The notes below the pieces were generated by a model. The model was not told the origin of the DNA and made no database searches. It worked only from the letters and a program-made list of their open reading frames with translations. Positions 10,801 to 22,200 of a stretch of DNA of 64,000 bases are shown piece after piece. The position numbers and the translations under genes are program-made. Every line of letters starts with the position of its first letter. Within the stretch, counting starts at the first letter, position 1. Location: NCBI GenBank assembly GCA_963377175.1, contig CAUJNA010003291.1, forward strand, positions 605,001 to 669,000, read 5' to 3'. This DNA comes from Effrenium voratum (lineage: Eukaryota; Sar; Dinophyceae; Suessiales; Symbiodiniaceae).

Positions 10801-10913
10801 GAGATGGATCCCATGGAAAATGGGCGGGCTCGCCCACGGGGAGGCGCTGGCAGTCTTGCAGAGGCTTGTGGGTGCCAGTTTGCGAGAGATCCTCACTGCA
10901 GCTTCTTCGAGGG
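7832..10913 (+). CDS. Multi-exon gene, unrecognised product
   Basis: Six + strand segments read as protein with GC-ending codons. About 7832-7995: RREERSLGRPASAQEWPASI, then KGKGELRFPTKKLRYGDV. About 8671-8750: a CxxC plus AEAERQLATLAALAGAP. About 9136-9239: EPVLGPGRALAPEVETHKTV, then SRRIDFLR. 9703-9738: ATRKIKLEGLQ. About 10087-10224: HELLEEEHLLLQAFGRLMRE, then PGSPWWRELGQPVEQRSIR. About 10826-10913: GLAHGEALAVLQRLVGASLR. The joins FLR|ATRK and GLQ|HELL keep frame. Every intron between these exons holds inverted-repeat elements. No domain is recognised; the mix of helical, charged and CxxC segments gives no function. Treating all exons as one gene is inference from strand, spacing and frame. 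Start and stop codons are not identified. Confidence 0.5.
8526..8629 (+). mobile_element. Inverted-repeat element, family F (CCAGTGGACACACTTTACAC)
   Basis: Left end CCAGTGGACACACTTTACAC, right end TTGGGCTGGTCGCTCGCCAAG. The second copy at 17638-17739 lies inside the helicase intron before the micro-exon, where the ends CCAGTGG and CCACTGG are inverted. Confidence 0.75.
8797..8912 (+). repeat. Dispersed element, family J, copy 2
   Basis: Shares TTTTCAACC, CGGATC, the GGATCCCTGGAAAGAATGG end and overall spacing with 985-1095. It lies in an intron of the unrecognised 7.8-10.9 kb gene. Confidence 0.7.
9262..9480. mobile_element. Two adjacent elements, families K and L
   Basis: 9262-9349 shares ATAAAGGGAACCCAC and TTTACAAGTTG with 12441-12540 (family K). 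9374-9480 shares GATGTTAGGACT, AACCACTAAAAGTTAAA and CAGCAGGGGAGCAG with 43273-43376 (family L). Both lie between exons of the unrecognised gene. Confidence 0.65.
9736..9821 (+). repeat. 86-bp module duplicated beside a family A element
   Basis: From GTCTGCAGGAGAAGCC to the family A left end, this stretch is almost identical to 54433-54516, including the CCAAGGCCCAAGGGCCC run and a CCATCCAAATCGATGTCC block. The first bases overlap the 3' end of the KIKLEGLQ exon. Sequence to the right of the element is not shared. Confidence 0.8.
9822..9933 (+). mobile_element. Introner-like element, family A, copy 3
   Basis: 112 bp, CTCAGTTG to CAACTGAG, differing from copies 1 and 2 at a few bases. It lies in the presumed intron between the KIKLEGLQ and HELLEEEH exons. 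Confidence 0.92.
10227..10341 (+). mobile_element. Dispersed element, family G (GTTTTGGATCCCATT...TTTGACCCATGGC)
   Basis: Shares GGATCCCATT, GAATTCACCACCCATTTTAG, GGGGATTGGGATGTTCACTG and TTTGACCCATGG with 54130-54232, and partly with 13880-13935 and 52545-52705. The exon ending SIRR stops just before its left end. Confidence 0.75.
10697..10803 (+). mobile_element. Introner-like element, family A, diverged copy 4
   Basis: Internal GACCTTTTGGTTTT, AAAAGGTTAACCTT and CCAGGTCCTTTGGGCAAG are retained; the left TIR is degraded and the right end reads CAAGTGAG. The AG of that right end lies about 22 bp before the GLAHGEAL exon. Confidence 0.75.
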
Positions 10914-12440
10914 GTGAGAATTTAAGGGTTTGAACAGCCTTTGGATTGGGCTCTTCTTCGCTCGGGGTTCAAACACCATTAAAACAAGGGGGTTAATATA
11001 AGCACCATTGCTTACTTAAGGATGTTCATCATCGAAATTGGGTCAACCGGGTTGAACCCCAGGTTTTTTTGTTTCGTTGGGGGGGAGAAACACAGCATGA
11101 TTGGTTCCATGTTTGCCTGGATCCGTGGAGGCGAGTTGCCCACTTGCATTCCGAAAGACGCGGAGTCAACGCGCCGCTTTCCACATGTCTGCCTTTGTCA
11201 GTGGCTCAGATCCTTGCTTCCTCAGAAGGAAAGCAGGAGCACTGGGCTAATAGCCTGGTCGAGACGCGACATTGTATGGACTTGTCCTACGCCCCATGAT
11301 GGCATCCGTGGGGGCCCAAGGTTGCGCGTCAGAAGCAAATGGTCAGTGAAAGTTGGCCGCAGTTTGGCTCGTGCATCAGTTCTGACCCTTTCGGCGTACC
11401 TTAGGAGTGCCATGTTTGCAGGCCTTTCTGTTTTGAGTCGTCGGCCTTGAGAAATGCCGTTTGTGCTCACGGCTTGGGAGGTAGCATGTTGCCTTGCCAA
11501 GGACTGGGGTGACTGGAGCAATGCATATGCTGCATATGCTCAATGGCGGCCACAGCCGCAGGTGGTCAGGCGGCTGGGCAAGTGCAAGTGCCAAAAAGAG
11601 CCTTTGTGGACTGAGCCATCACCCCAGCCAAGCAACGAACAATCTTTCAATCCTGATTGACGAACGCCTTGGATATAAAGGCACTGCTATGCGGCTGTTA
11701 CCCTCGAAATCCAGGGTCGCTTTCAGGGCAATGCGCTATACGGCGCGACGAAGCGATGCAATCAGTATGCGTAGGGTGCGTTTGTGTTAGACCTGATGTG
11801 AACTTACAAGAAAAAGGGTGGTCGAACTTTATGTTGATAGGCAAGAGGCTTTGCGGTAAGGCTGTTAACGGCATTGGCTCGTTGCTGAAAAGGCTGGAAC
11901 TTGGTGGGGTTTTGATTGTGAAAGCACGAGCTTCGGTCAGCACTTGAAAGCACATCCATGTGGTTGCCATTTGTTGCCGATCAACGAAGCGAAGCACAGG
12001 GAATTCACGCGGAGAGAGAGTCACATGATTCATGGTGGATCGTCCATGTCAAAGAGCACGCAACCCAACGGCACCCTTATTCGTCGGCCGTTCCCGTGCT
12101 CCGCGACATACTGAAGACAATTTTGCCCGGCAGAAACGCCAGATAAAGGAGATTCGAAAACGACCTACCTCGCCAATACACACTGTTTCTTGACATGCAG
12201 GGCACCCCAGAACTGGTTGCGATCCTTAGGTTGCCCTTTGAAGCACGTCAAGGGTAGCCTCAAAAAAGGTACCCATGTGGGACTCTCTCCATGGGCATTC
12301 CGCCCAACTCGCCGATGGGTTTGTGGCCATTGGCCGCCTGGCAGGCCGCCATCCAAGATGCTGCCCTTTCCCAGGTGGGCCTTGGAGGGGCCGGCCTCAT
12401 GGTGTGTTAGAAAAAAAGGGCTCCTAAAAAAAAGGGGCTT

Positions 12441-12540
12441 TGCAACCATTTGAAACATGTTGCTTTTTCCACCAGAATAAAGGGAAACCACCATTTACAA
12501 GTTGCAATGTTCAGGTGTATAATGTAAGGATCCCTGGTAT
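12441..12540 (+). mobile_element. Dispersed element, family K, copy 2
   Basis: Shares CAACCATTTGAAACATG, ATAAAGGGAAACCAC, TTTACAAGTTGCAATGTTC and GGATCCCTGGTAT with 9262-9349 and the 3330-3383 fragment. Confidence 0.65.
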
Positions 12541-12793
12541 AGTTAGCTACGTAGTCACTTAGGAGCTGACTCATGCATCTGCCAATCATGTAGCCAGATA
12601 TCCATGTGGCCAGCTACTTAGCGGGTCGCGCGAGGGAAGCGGAGACAACACAAACAGCGAAAGGCCACGGGGCCCGAAGGCATGGGTCTGACTTAATAGC
12701 CCCCCCACCTGGAGCAGTGAACCGGCGGGGCCTCCTTATGGGAGAATTTGGGTGTTTGGGTTCGACTTCGACTTACCAATGCTTAATTAATCA

Positions 12794-12990
12794 TTGCCAA
12801 GACTTACTCTCACATTCCCAGTACTTGATTGACTTTTGCAAATTCTGAATTTAGTATTGCCAAGACTTGCTCTCAGACTCCCAGTGCTTAATTTGCTATT
12901 GCCAATTCTAAGTTTAGTACAGTATTGCCAAAACTTATTCGCGGATTCCCAGAGCAAGGTTTACCATTGCCAACTCTATATTTAGTGTTG
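12794..12990. repeat. Three-copy tandem repeat of about 65 bp
   Basis: Each unit starts ATTGCCAA(G/A)ACTT, contains CCCAG and ends TTTAGTA or TTTAGTG. Units begin near 12794, 12857 and 12924. Divergence between units is considerable and no coding frame is shared. Confidence 0.75.
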
Positions 12991-13107
12991 AAAAAGGCTT
13001 CGACCTTTAAACTCAGAAAAAACTTTGTTGAACCACCCGTTAGTAGCAAAGCGCTGAGGTTTGATCCGGGAATTTCACCCACCCTCCAAACAAGCTGGAC
13101 ATTAAAG

Positions 13108-13445
13108 CGAACCAAGAAACAGTCAGATTGAGCAAAATCAGCACCTCTTGTGGGCACCCCCTCTTTTTGTGACTGTTAGGTCTTACTCCTTGTTTAAGAA
13201 GTGACTTTAAGTTTGATGGTTTGGGGACTTGCAAATTTGATTCCAGATCGGCCTTTAAGCCTTTGGGTCTGGGAGTTTCCCCCTTCAATAGAGCTTACCA
13301 TTTTTGCGCGAAGCACGAAACAGTCTTAAATTATTAGAATCAGGGCTTCTTTTGGGGTGCCCCCTTTGCGTGATTGGTTGGCCTTGTTTCTTATAAGGGA
13401 CTTGTATAACATTGATGGTTTGGGGACCGCTTCCAGAACAGGAAC
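13108..13445. repeat. Diverged direct repeat, two copies about 200 bp apart
   Basis: Both copies (about 13108-13230 and 13312-13430) run from GAAACAGTC through GGCACCCCCT- or GGTGCCCCCT-type sequence to TTGATGGTTTGGGGAC, with indels. No coding sequence is seen. Confidence 0.6.
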
Positions 13446-13946
13446 TCCTAATTGTTGCCCGGATGTGGTTGCCTTGTTTGGCCCGATTTTGTTGCCCGCT
13501 GTTTTCTGGCCAAACAACATTGTATGAACCGAACCTTGAAAAGGTCACAGGATTCTGACTTCGGAACAGACTTTAAAAACAGCGACCCCAATTGCAAAAG
13601 CGGGTCCGACATTAGCGGGCCGCAAGCTGAATCCCTGCCGTCTACCGAGTGGTTGACAAACTGAAAATGGATGGACTTACCCGAAAATGGATGGGCTTAA
13701 CCCCTTTGCTTGGTTAAGCCACTGAATCCACCCACAAAGTCGAGAAAGCCCCAAGAGAAGAAAGACTGAATCCGCCGAGAAGATGTAGCAGGCAGGCAGG
13801 CCTGTGAAAGGGATGCCTTGCCCTGGTTCTGGCAGTTCCGTCCATGGTTTCTCCAGCGGCCGTGGTGGTCAAGACCAATGGTGTTTGGTCCCATTTTGGT
13901 GGGTTTGCGGTGAATTCACCACCCATTTTAGGACCTATTTTAGTGG

Positions 13947-14057
13947 CTTACCTCTTAAAAACACGAAACCTTTCTCAGCTTTTTGGGGGGTAACATGGGC
14001 GAAAAGTGTCTGTAAAAGATGAGAACTTCCCCAATCCTTGGAGTTTTAAGGGGTAAG
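13947..14057 (+). mobile_element. Inverted-repeat element, family H (CTTACCTCTTAAAAAC TIR)
   Basis: Begins CTTACCTCTTAAAAAC and ends GAGTTTTAAGGGGTAAG, an imperfect TIR of about 16 bp, with AACTTCCCCA inside. The second copy is 42149-42250. The right end reads GGTAAG, a donor-like string created by the TIR. Confidence 0.85.
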
Positions 14058-15119
14058 AAAGTACATTCGTTTCCAAGGTGTTGCCCAACTCATGTTCATG
14101 AGGAAGATGATTTTGCGAGAAGCGGAAGGTGACGAACGAATACTTGAACCACTGCGCCGTTTGCAAACGAGACTCATACCCACACCACACAGGTCCCCTG
14201 GGCGAAACTGCTTAACGGCACTTTATTTGTTGAAAGGGGCTTGCCCAGTTCTCTTGGCATTGTGCTGAGCAAGTTATATGTGGTGATCGCACCAGCGACT
14301 GCCGAAATCCATCTTTGCCTCTTCATATCCAAAGCAAGTCTGGTATCATGGGCGTCTACGTTACGTACCTTTTTAGTTAGTTGCTACAAGGGATGTTGGG
14401 ACCATTGCATACCGCATGCGCAGATGAACACTCACACGCTTGGCGGATATTTACCGTTTCACGATTTCATTTAGCTGCCAGCCCCTCTGCATCAACAGAT
14501 GTTAAACTATTTGGCGGAAATAAACCTGAGAATTCTCTTTAGCGAAACCGCACAAGATGGTTGGTAGTGCTCATTCACTCATTCCTCCAGGGCTTAAACA
14601 AGTAAGAGAGCCTCCGAAGAGACACCATCAACCACACTGCCAGGGCTGGGCCACCTGTCGAGGTCAAGGCGCCGCGGGGGGGCAACGTCCGTTGTGGTAC
14701 TTTGCTCTTTACCATGGAACGATACGTAAATCTGGAGACAGCGTCCTCTTGGGAAAAGGTTTTGCCTGAAACCATTCTTATTTTTCTCAGTTCTTCCCGG
14801 ATGAGGCGCGGCAAGATGATTTTATGAGGGTATATGAGGTGCGGCTAAGAAAGAGCATTTGCAGGAATCGGCAGTGAGCCTGCTGGCTGGGTCCCCACGG
14901 GTTTGCCAGTTGTGTGGATCGAAAAGGGGCCTCAAAACTCCGGCCCCGATTCATGCCGCTTTTGAGGTGGTTCCATCTCTTGAACTTCGTGGCAGCGACT
15001 TAACTTGGTGGCTCCCAGCCATCCCCTTAGCTTTTTAGCTTTTTAGGGTTTAGTGGTTGGTTTGATGTTGAAGGACCCCCAAGCCACACAGTTCAAATGG
15101 CAACGATTTGCCACCAGGC

Positions 15120-15232
15120 ACCACCCACTGGGCCCACAAGGCCCCGCTCGTCCGCCGTTCTCCCCCGAGAGGTGCCGCCTACAAAGCGCCCGCGGCCGGG
15201 ACCTCGGATCTCTGGTTGAGGGAGACAGTGGT
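15120..15232 (+). CDS. Orphan exon ending at a GTGAGT donor
   Basis: A GC-rich segment ends at a textbook donor (ACAGTG|GTGAGT). Two frames are plausible and I cannot choose between them. Nine bases after the donor a family I element begins. It could be an N-terminal exon of the helicase that follows, but nothing in the sequence proves that. Confidence 0.35.
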
Positions 15233-15240
15233 GAGTTGTT

Positions 15241-15364
15241 CTAGGTCCTCCGGATTTGAGAGGTTAGAATAAGGGCACCCTTTTTTTTCGGTAGTCGATT
15301 TTAGTAGGGCAACCCTCCCCTAAAAAAGGGGTGAGAAAGGGGGTGCCCTAGCTGGGGGACCTAG
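15241..15364 (-). mobile_element. Inverted-repeat element, family I (CTAGGTCC TIR), reversed copy
   Basis: CTAGGTCCTCCGG at the left and GCTGGGGGACCTAG at the right form an inverted repeat. Relative to 22401, 27849 and 55846 this copy is inverted, so the family inserts in both orientations. Confidence 0.88.
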
Positions 15365-16210
15365 TGTTTGTTCATTGCAAAGGTTTGCGAGGACCATCTG
15401 CCAGAAGAGGAGCTTGGCCATTGGCGTTTGTGCATGGGTTCATTCGGATTGTTTGCTACCATCGGAAGGTGGCACAATCACAGGAGGTGCACAGACATGG
15501 GTTTGGCTCTAAATGAGGGGATCCCCTGGCTTGTTCCTCGGTTTCCCTTTGAAACCAAGAACCACCCAAATTGCCCTCCTGGATATTTACAGCAAGCGCG
15601 GTATGCCATGGCTGATTTGATTTCGGCGAGGTATGAGCCCAGCCAAGCCCAAGGCGGGGAGCGTCGGTTGCATCTCCCAACACTCTCCCAACATGGCACC
15701 TGACAGAGGCTCCTTGAGGAAATATATTTTCCAGGCGCCTTCCCAGAAATGCGTCGCGTGAGTGGTTCGGGTATGTTGCAACCAACCTGGCGGTTGCAGG
15801 GAAGTTGTGCCTTTGATTCCCGAGATGCGGCACAGTGTCTGGTTCAAACGTTTGCCGGCCGCGCAGCTCTGGCTCTGACATGCGAACGGCATGCTTCCGG
15901 CATCTTCCGGCATGCTTCCTGCGGCGAGCAGGGTTCGGCTAAAAGCCTTGGCGATTTGGGCCCTCGAGAAGCTGAGGCATTTATCTGGTTCTCAGCCGGA
16001 CCCTTAATTTGGCGCGTGAGTGATGTGCAAAGCGGTGGCTATCCCAGAACGTGTTGTTGTCACACAGTCACCCTTGTGCAACTACACGTCGTGCTGTGCA
16101 ATTTTGTCACGTGGCTGAGGTGGGCTTCTTTGCTGGCTCTGTTGGTCGCTTTGCTGCGTTCAAGGCTTGAGCTCCAATGCGCACTTTCCGGCATTGCTGA
16201 CCGGGTGCTG

Positions 16211-19200
16211 GGACGGAGTGTTCGGAAGGATTTTCTGGAGGAGGGAGGCGCCTCGCGCGACAGAGCCAAGTTTTCGGAGTTCCAAGAGGTGCTCCCACCA
16301 TGGCTGCTGGAGGGTCTCAAACGGCAGAGCTTTCAGGAGACACTCGCAGACACTTTCGGCAGACTTTTGGTAGGTTTAGACCTTTCGGTTTAGTTGGGCC
16401 TCGGCCCGATTTTTGACGTTCCAAAAGTTCGATCTTGTAGTATGGCCCCTAGAATGGTGGGCTCCCTTTGGTCCATCCATATCTTGCAGAGGTGCCTGCC
16501 AGTTAGGATGAAGCCCATCCAGCGACAGGTCCTCCCCCTAGCACTTGCGGGGCGCGACGTGGTGGCCACAGCTCCCACGGGCTCCGGCAAGACCTTGGCC
16601 TTTCTGGTGCCCGCTTTGGTGCACGCGGCAGGCCAGGCACCGCCTCGAGTGGCGGACGGGCCTATTGCGCTGCTGGGTGAAAGACGGCCGGCGGAGTTTG
16701 TTGGGAGGGTCAACGCTTTTGAGGGGATGAGCATGGATGAGTCATCAAAAAACAATTATTTAGGGGATCAACAAAAATAGAATTTGACGGAGTTTGGACC
16801 TTGAACCTCCCAAGAAAGCCAGAAGGTTAATGACTTTTTGGGTCTTTTGGCCACTTTGACGGAGTTGTTTGTTGTTCAAGCTCGCAAGGGGCCAAAAGGG
16901 AGGCTGGTTTCAAGGTTTTTTCCCCCAAGCCAAAAAGCCCAGAAGTGCTCGGCGATTTTCTTTTTGTTTGTCCAGATCACACCGAGGCTGGTCCTCGCCC
17001 CGACCCGGGAGCTGGTGATTCAGATCTTCTCGGTGGCCGAGAAGCTGACGAGTCAGTCGCCCAGCAGGGCACGGATCCAGACCGCGGCGGTGTACGGAGG
17101 CACTCGCAAGATGGACCAGTTGGCGAACCTGCGCCGCCAACGGCCCGGTGGAAAAAAACAAAGAGGAACCATCAAAAAGCAGCCCATTTTTGATAAACTC
17201 CCGGAGTAAGATTTCGCAGGTGATTTGAGTGGTCAGTTGGTCTACTTGACACAAAGCCGAGCCGACTTGAAAGGCCGAGTTCGGCCCTGAGGTGCATGCA
17301 TTTGCTGGTGGCTACTGTGGGTAGGCTGCTGGACATTCTGCGTGACAACGCCTTCACCCTGCGGAGATGCTCCTTTTTGGTTTTGGATGAAGGCGACCGG
17401 ATGCTGGATGACGGTTTCTCAGCCTGGCATGTGCTTGGCAAATAGCCATGCCCACCTCGGAGCCCAAAATCCAAACCTTTGGTCAGTAAAATAGCTACCA
17501 ATCTTGGATCAAGTTGGTTTTGTTGACGTTCTCGAGTTTTGTTGGGTTTTTGCCATGGTTCAGAATACAGGAATACAGCCCCCAGTTGTGATCAAAGGGG
17601 CCTGAAAGCCCTTTCAATCTGGAACCCAAAGCACTCAGCCAGTGGACACACTTTACACTTTTTTCCTTAGTGGCTCTCCCTTTGTTTTAGTGGTGGCCCC
17701 AAGAAGTGTACATTCTTTTGGGCTGGCCACTGGCCAAGTGAACGCACCTTCAAAGCATCTCAGGTTTTGAGGAGGAGGTATCGCTCATCGGGTCTCAGGC
17801 GAGGACCGAGAAGAACAAAAAGTCGGCCCCGTTTTTGTGAAAACGGGGCCCCAATCTGGAACTGGAGTAGACTTAGGAGACATTTTACATTTCACCAGTG
17901 ACTCAAATTAAAGCAAACAAGAAGATATACATTCGACAACTGGGCCTAACTCTAATCATGAGAACTTCTGGAGGGTAGGCATGTGTCAAAGGGACCACCA
18001 AAATCACCAAAGATGGTTTAGTTGTCCTTTTGGCTTCCCTTTACTAGCACCCTCACAGAAACATGCACGCACGAACAAGCACACACCCACATAAACTCTC
18101 TTAACTATCCCTTCAAAGCGTTTGCGAAGCTCCGAGCCCTGGCCGCAGCAGCCCTTGCAAAAGTTATTGCGCTTATATTGTGCTTCACCCCCATGAGCAC
18201 TGCAGGGAATGGAGCGAGGCAGAGGCAATAATGGACGCCTGGCGAGCAGAACCTTCGCCAACGCCAAACAGAGATCGTACCCGGGCAAGTAGCCTTGCCA
18301 GGCCTTCAATTCAGCTACTGCCAGTCGTCAGTAGTTGGCCCCGGCGTGTTTTCCGCCATCAGAACCACACCTTTTCTTCCGCGGCAATGCAGGGTCAGCT
18401 TGTCGAGACCGCATGCTGTGGGTCGTAGTTGCGGTATACCAGCCTGTGCTGAGCTTCCTTACCTCGGCAACTGGCAGAAAGGCAAGTCTGATGGATCGCT
18501 TTGAGGTTGAGAATCCGTTGAGATGTGCCCAGCGTACGGTCCAAACCAGCAATCCAGTAGACGGATCGGCCGTGGAAACTGGATCGTTTCTTTGGCGTTA
18601 GCTTCCGGAGTCCAGGTCGCTCCGGTGGAGTCCGGTTCCCCAGGTTTTGGTTGGTCGCCATGTGCCGATGCGAGCAGAAAGCAACCTGATATCAAGAGGG
18701 CCAAGTCTTCGTTGCTACGACATGGCTACATTTAAACTACATTTGTTCTTGATCTCGAAATCTGCCGGAATCGATTCCGCTGGTTTTGGCGCGCTAGTTT
18801 CACCCCACGAGGGCACTGAGGTCTATTTTCCAACCTTCTGCAGGTTGTCGGGCCTTAAGGTGTTGGGCTGCAACATAGTCTCTCTGAGTGCCATGGGCAG
18901 GGTACGGGTCAAAACTAAACCACCAGGGGACCACAGGTTTTAGTCATTGTTTCCATAAACCAGGGTGCCATTTTGGGGTGAGCCTATTTTTGACCCATGG
19001 CATAGATGGCGATTCCGGGTTTACCTGGTGCTTTAATCATCTACCAGGGAAACCCTACTTCCCCTTGGCCATGGGATCACTGTGGTGAGGTGCGGAAGGA
19101 CAAGCAGGTGCTCTTCTTCTCCGCCACGTGGCCCGCTGCGGTGGAGCGAGCCGCCAAGAGCCTCTGCCGGAAAACCAGCGCCGGGCTCTGCCGAGTGGCC

Positions 19201-22200
19201 GTGGAGCAGGAGAACGATGACCGCAGCGGCCTCGGTTGACTCAGGTGCCTTATGGGGTACCCAACTCTTTGTCCTCTTTGCGGTCTTGTTTCTTGTTTTG
19301 GTGTTGTTGTTGGTTTGAGGCCAAGCTTGTGTGCAGCCTTTTGTTTTCCGGCAACTGGCAACCATGGCTGGAGCCTCAAGCATGCGTTCAATTGCAGCTG
19401 CCTTTCTCAGGCAACCCTTAGTTGGTGGTTTGGATAAATGGAAACCACCCCCGAACCACCAAACCACCGGGCTCCAAACCACAAATTGGCGGGAAGCTCG
19501 CTTTCTGTTGCCACTTGCACTGTTGCAAGTAAGGTCAAGAACTTCTTGCAGACCCGGGGCTGTCGTTGCCACCCTGCGAGATCCAGCAAGTGATCGAGGT
19601 TCTGCCGCACGGCAACTCGCACACCAGCAAGCTGGAAATCCTCCTGCGCCACCTACGAGAGGAGGAGCTAAACCTTTCCACTGCAGCTGGAGGTGTGGTG
19701 GCGGGGGGGGGATGGGGATGGGGATCACAGCTTACAATGCTTACAATGGAATTGGGGAGGGGGGTGACCCCTTAAATTCCAGTTATGGATCCATTTTCCT
19801 CTTTATGGGGAAGCTCGATAAATGGAATTGGGGGAGCCCCCACCCCCCTCCACCTTAAGGTAGGGGGGAATACTGCGGCTAACTGGAACTTGAAATACAC
19901 CTGCATGGCTGCAGCCGGTCAGCAAGGCCATGCACGAATCTAGAGAAAGAGGGACGCACTCCCGGAACGAAGCAGATGGACATTGGCGACACTTGAAATC
20001 GATCATATGCCAATGACCCGCATCTTCGGTATCAATCTTCTCACTGGCTTGCCTTTTTCCAGGTGGCAAGGCCTTGATCTTCGTGCGCACCCGCAACGCC
20101 GCGGACGAGCTGGCCGCCTTGATCTTCCAAGAGTTCGGGCAGAGGTCCGGCGCCATCCACGGCATGCGCCGCCAAGAGCAGCGCGAGGCGGCCCTGGAGC
20201 AGTTCCGGCGCGGCTACCTCCGCGCCTTGGTGACCACCGACGTCCTGGGCCGCGGGGCCTTTCGGCTGAAAGCTGCTTCTCAAGCCGGCCTGCGGCCTGC
20301 TGGAGCTCAGCAAAAAATGAGGAATGGAATGACCTTAAAAAAACAACATCCAACTGGTGGCGTCCTTTCATGGAATCCCTAGGTTGAGCTCAGGGAATGA
20401 GAAATGACACCCAGAAACCATCCAACTGGTGGCTTCCTGTAAGGAATCCCTGGGGTCATTCCTAACACCCTGGGTGGTTTTTCTACTGAGCACCAGCAAG
20501 TCGAAAAGACCCGGATGATTAAGCTGGCCATGGGGAAGCCTACCGGAATCTCGTCACTAGAGGTGGACATCCCGGAGGTTTCGCTGGTCTTCATTTACGA
20601 CTTCCCGGACGACTCTCGGTGCTGAATTGACCATATTTAGTTGCTTCCACGAAAGAACCCCCCCCCCCCACAAAAAAAGAAAGGGGAAAAACAACGAAAA
20701 GAAGGGGCGGATATGTTTGATCGATGTTTGCCACCCCCCAAGGACCTAGAGACCTACGTGCACCGCGTGGGGCGCACGGGGCGCAACGGCGCCCGTGGGC
20801 GTGCCGTGTCGCTCTTCGAGCCGCGGTATTGGAACGGATATCTGGCGCGTGAGCTGCAGGTTGGGTCTTGGGAGTGGCCGAGTTCCCGGGGGGAGGAACC
20901 GTTTCCTCCATTTGCTGAAATGAATGCATGGCTGTGAGTCAAAAATAGGTACCCAAAATGGAACCCTGGTAAATGGAAACATGGACTAAAATCGGTCCCC
21001 TGGTCGTTTAATTTTGACCCATACCCATATGGTTGATGTTCCCTTGTTGGTTTTTGAAGGAATTCATCACTACTGGAAATATGTGTATTTTTTCCTGGGG
21101 CCTTAACCAAATGGAAGGTTTGGGAAAGTCCCGAAGAAAACTAGGTCCCCCAGCCAGGTGCCCTTTCTCACCCCTTTTTTTTGGGGAGGGACATTCCAGA
21201 CTAAAATATATAGACTACAGAAAAATGGGTACCCTTAGTCTAACCTCTCAACTAGACAAGAAACCAGACTGTGGATGGACGCAATTCTGCAACAGATTGA
21301 AACCAAGGGAAACGATGTTTGTCGGTATTTGCAGCGGAATCATCAGTCCAGGGCTTCTTAGGCGGTGCGAAATGGATTTCGGCCATGCACAGGGGATGGT
21401 TCAAAACATGTCATTCCAACGCATTCCCTGAGGGCCCACCAACATGGAACCAGACAGATGATTTTACTTTAAAAAAAGCCCGCTGGTGGGTTCCATGGCG
21501 AAGTGACTGGAGGGTGCCTTTTGGAGTTCAGGCCAACCAAAGCTGGAGAGCTTTTGGCGTAATAGCCATCAAGGAATTGGGTCAAGAATGGGTCGGTTGA
21601 TTTTCAGGGTAGCCGGTTTCAGGAGAAACCAAAACGAAAGCCAGGAATTGGAGCCTTTTGTGTGGAGAGTACAGTTGGCTTCGTGTAAATGGCTCGCAAT
21701 TTTTCATCCCTGTGGCTCAGTCGTCCCCCTTAACCTACCCAAGCGAATTGCGCCAGTTACTTTCACCTTGCCTTTTGTCAGGTTGAACGAGAATAAATTT
21801 GAAGATCACCCAGGAAAGAAAGGGGTGAACAAAAGAAGAAACGATAAGAGCCAGACCCGATGCGGGCGTTTTTGGAAAACCCCTTAGGTGTTTCAACCAT
21901 GGCAGGAGCTGCTGGCCGCCTGCAACCAGGAAGCTTCCCAGCTCAGATGAGCCCGGCGTTCTGACAGGGATTTGTGGTCTTTACACATCGGCAAGGAAGT
22001 GAACACAACAATCAGCCCATGTGCTGTAATGACCACTTATAAGATTTAAGATTTAGCATTCATACTGGGCTGAATGAATGGTAAGTCAACACAACAATCT
22101 TTACCATTCACACTTCAAATCTGGGCTGTAACTGCTGTACCTCGCCAAGTGAGGCAGGCCCCCTCCCAGCTGCAGTTACGCCAAACACCAGCTCATGGCT

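Larger units (their letters stand above)
10914..15119. other. Repeat-rich stretch with only weak gene evidence
   Basis: An open frame at 11022-11450 and a 40-codon segment at 12289-12411 (MGIPPNSPMGLWPLAAWQAA, then AALSQVGLGGAG, possible donor at CCCAG|GTGGG) have some protein character but no family. The rest is dispersed elements, tandem repeats and AT-richer spacer. Confidence 0.4.

Noticed and set aside
15749..16200. 5' part of the 214-codon frame containing the first helicase exon
   Set aside because: Only the end ([20 protein letters not shown] onward) matches the helicase family. The upstream part has no motif and is likely intron or UTR.
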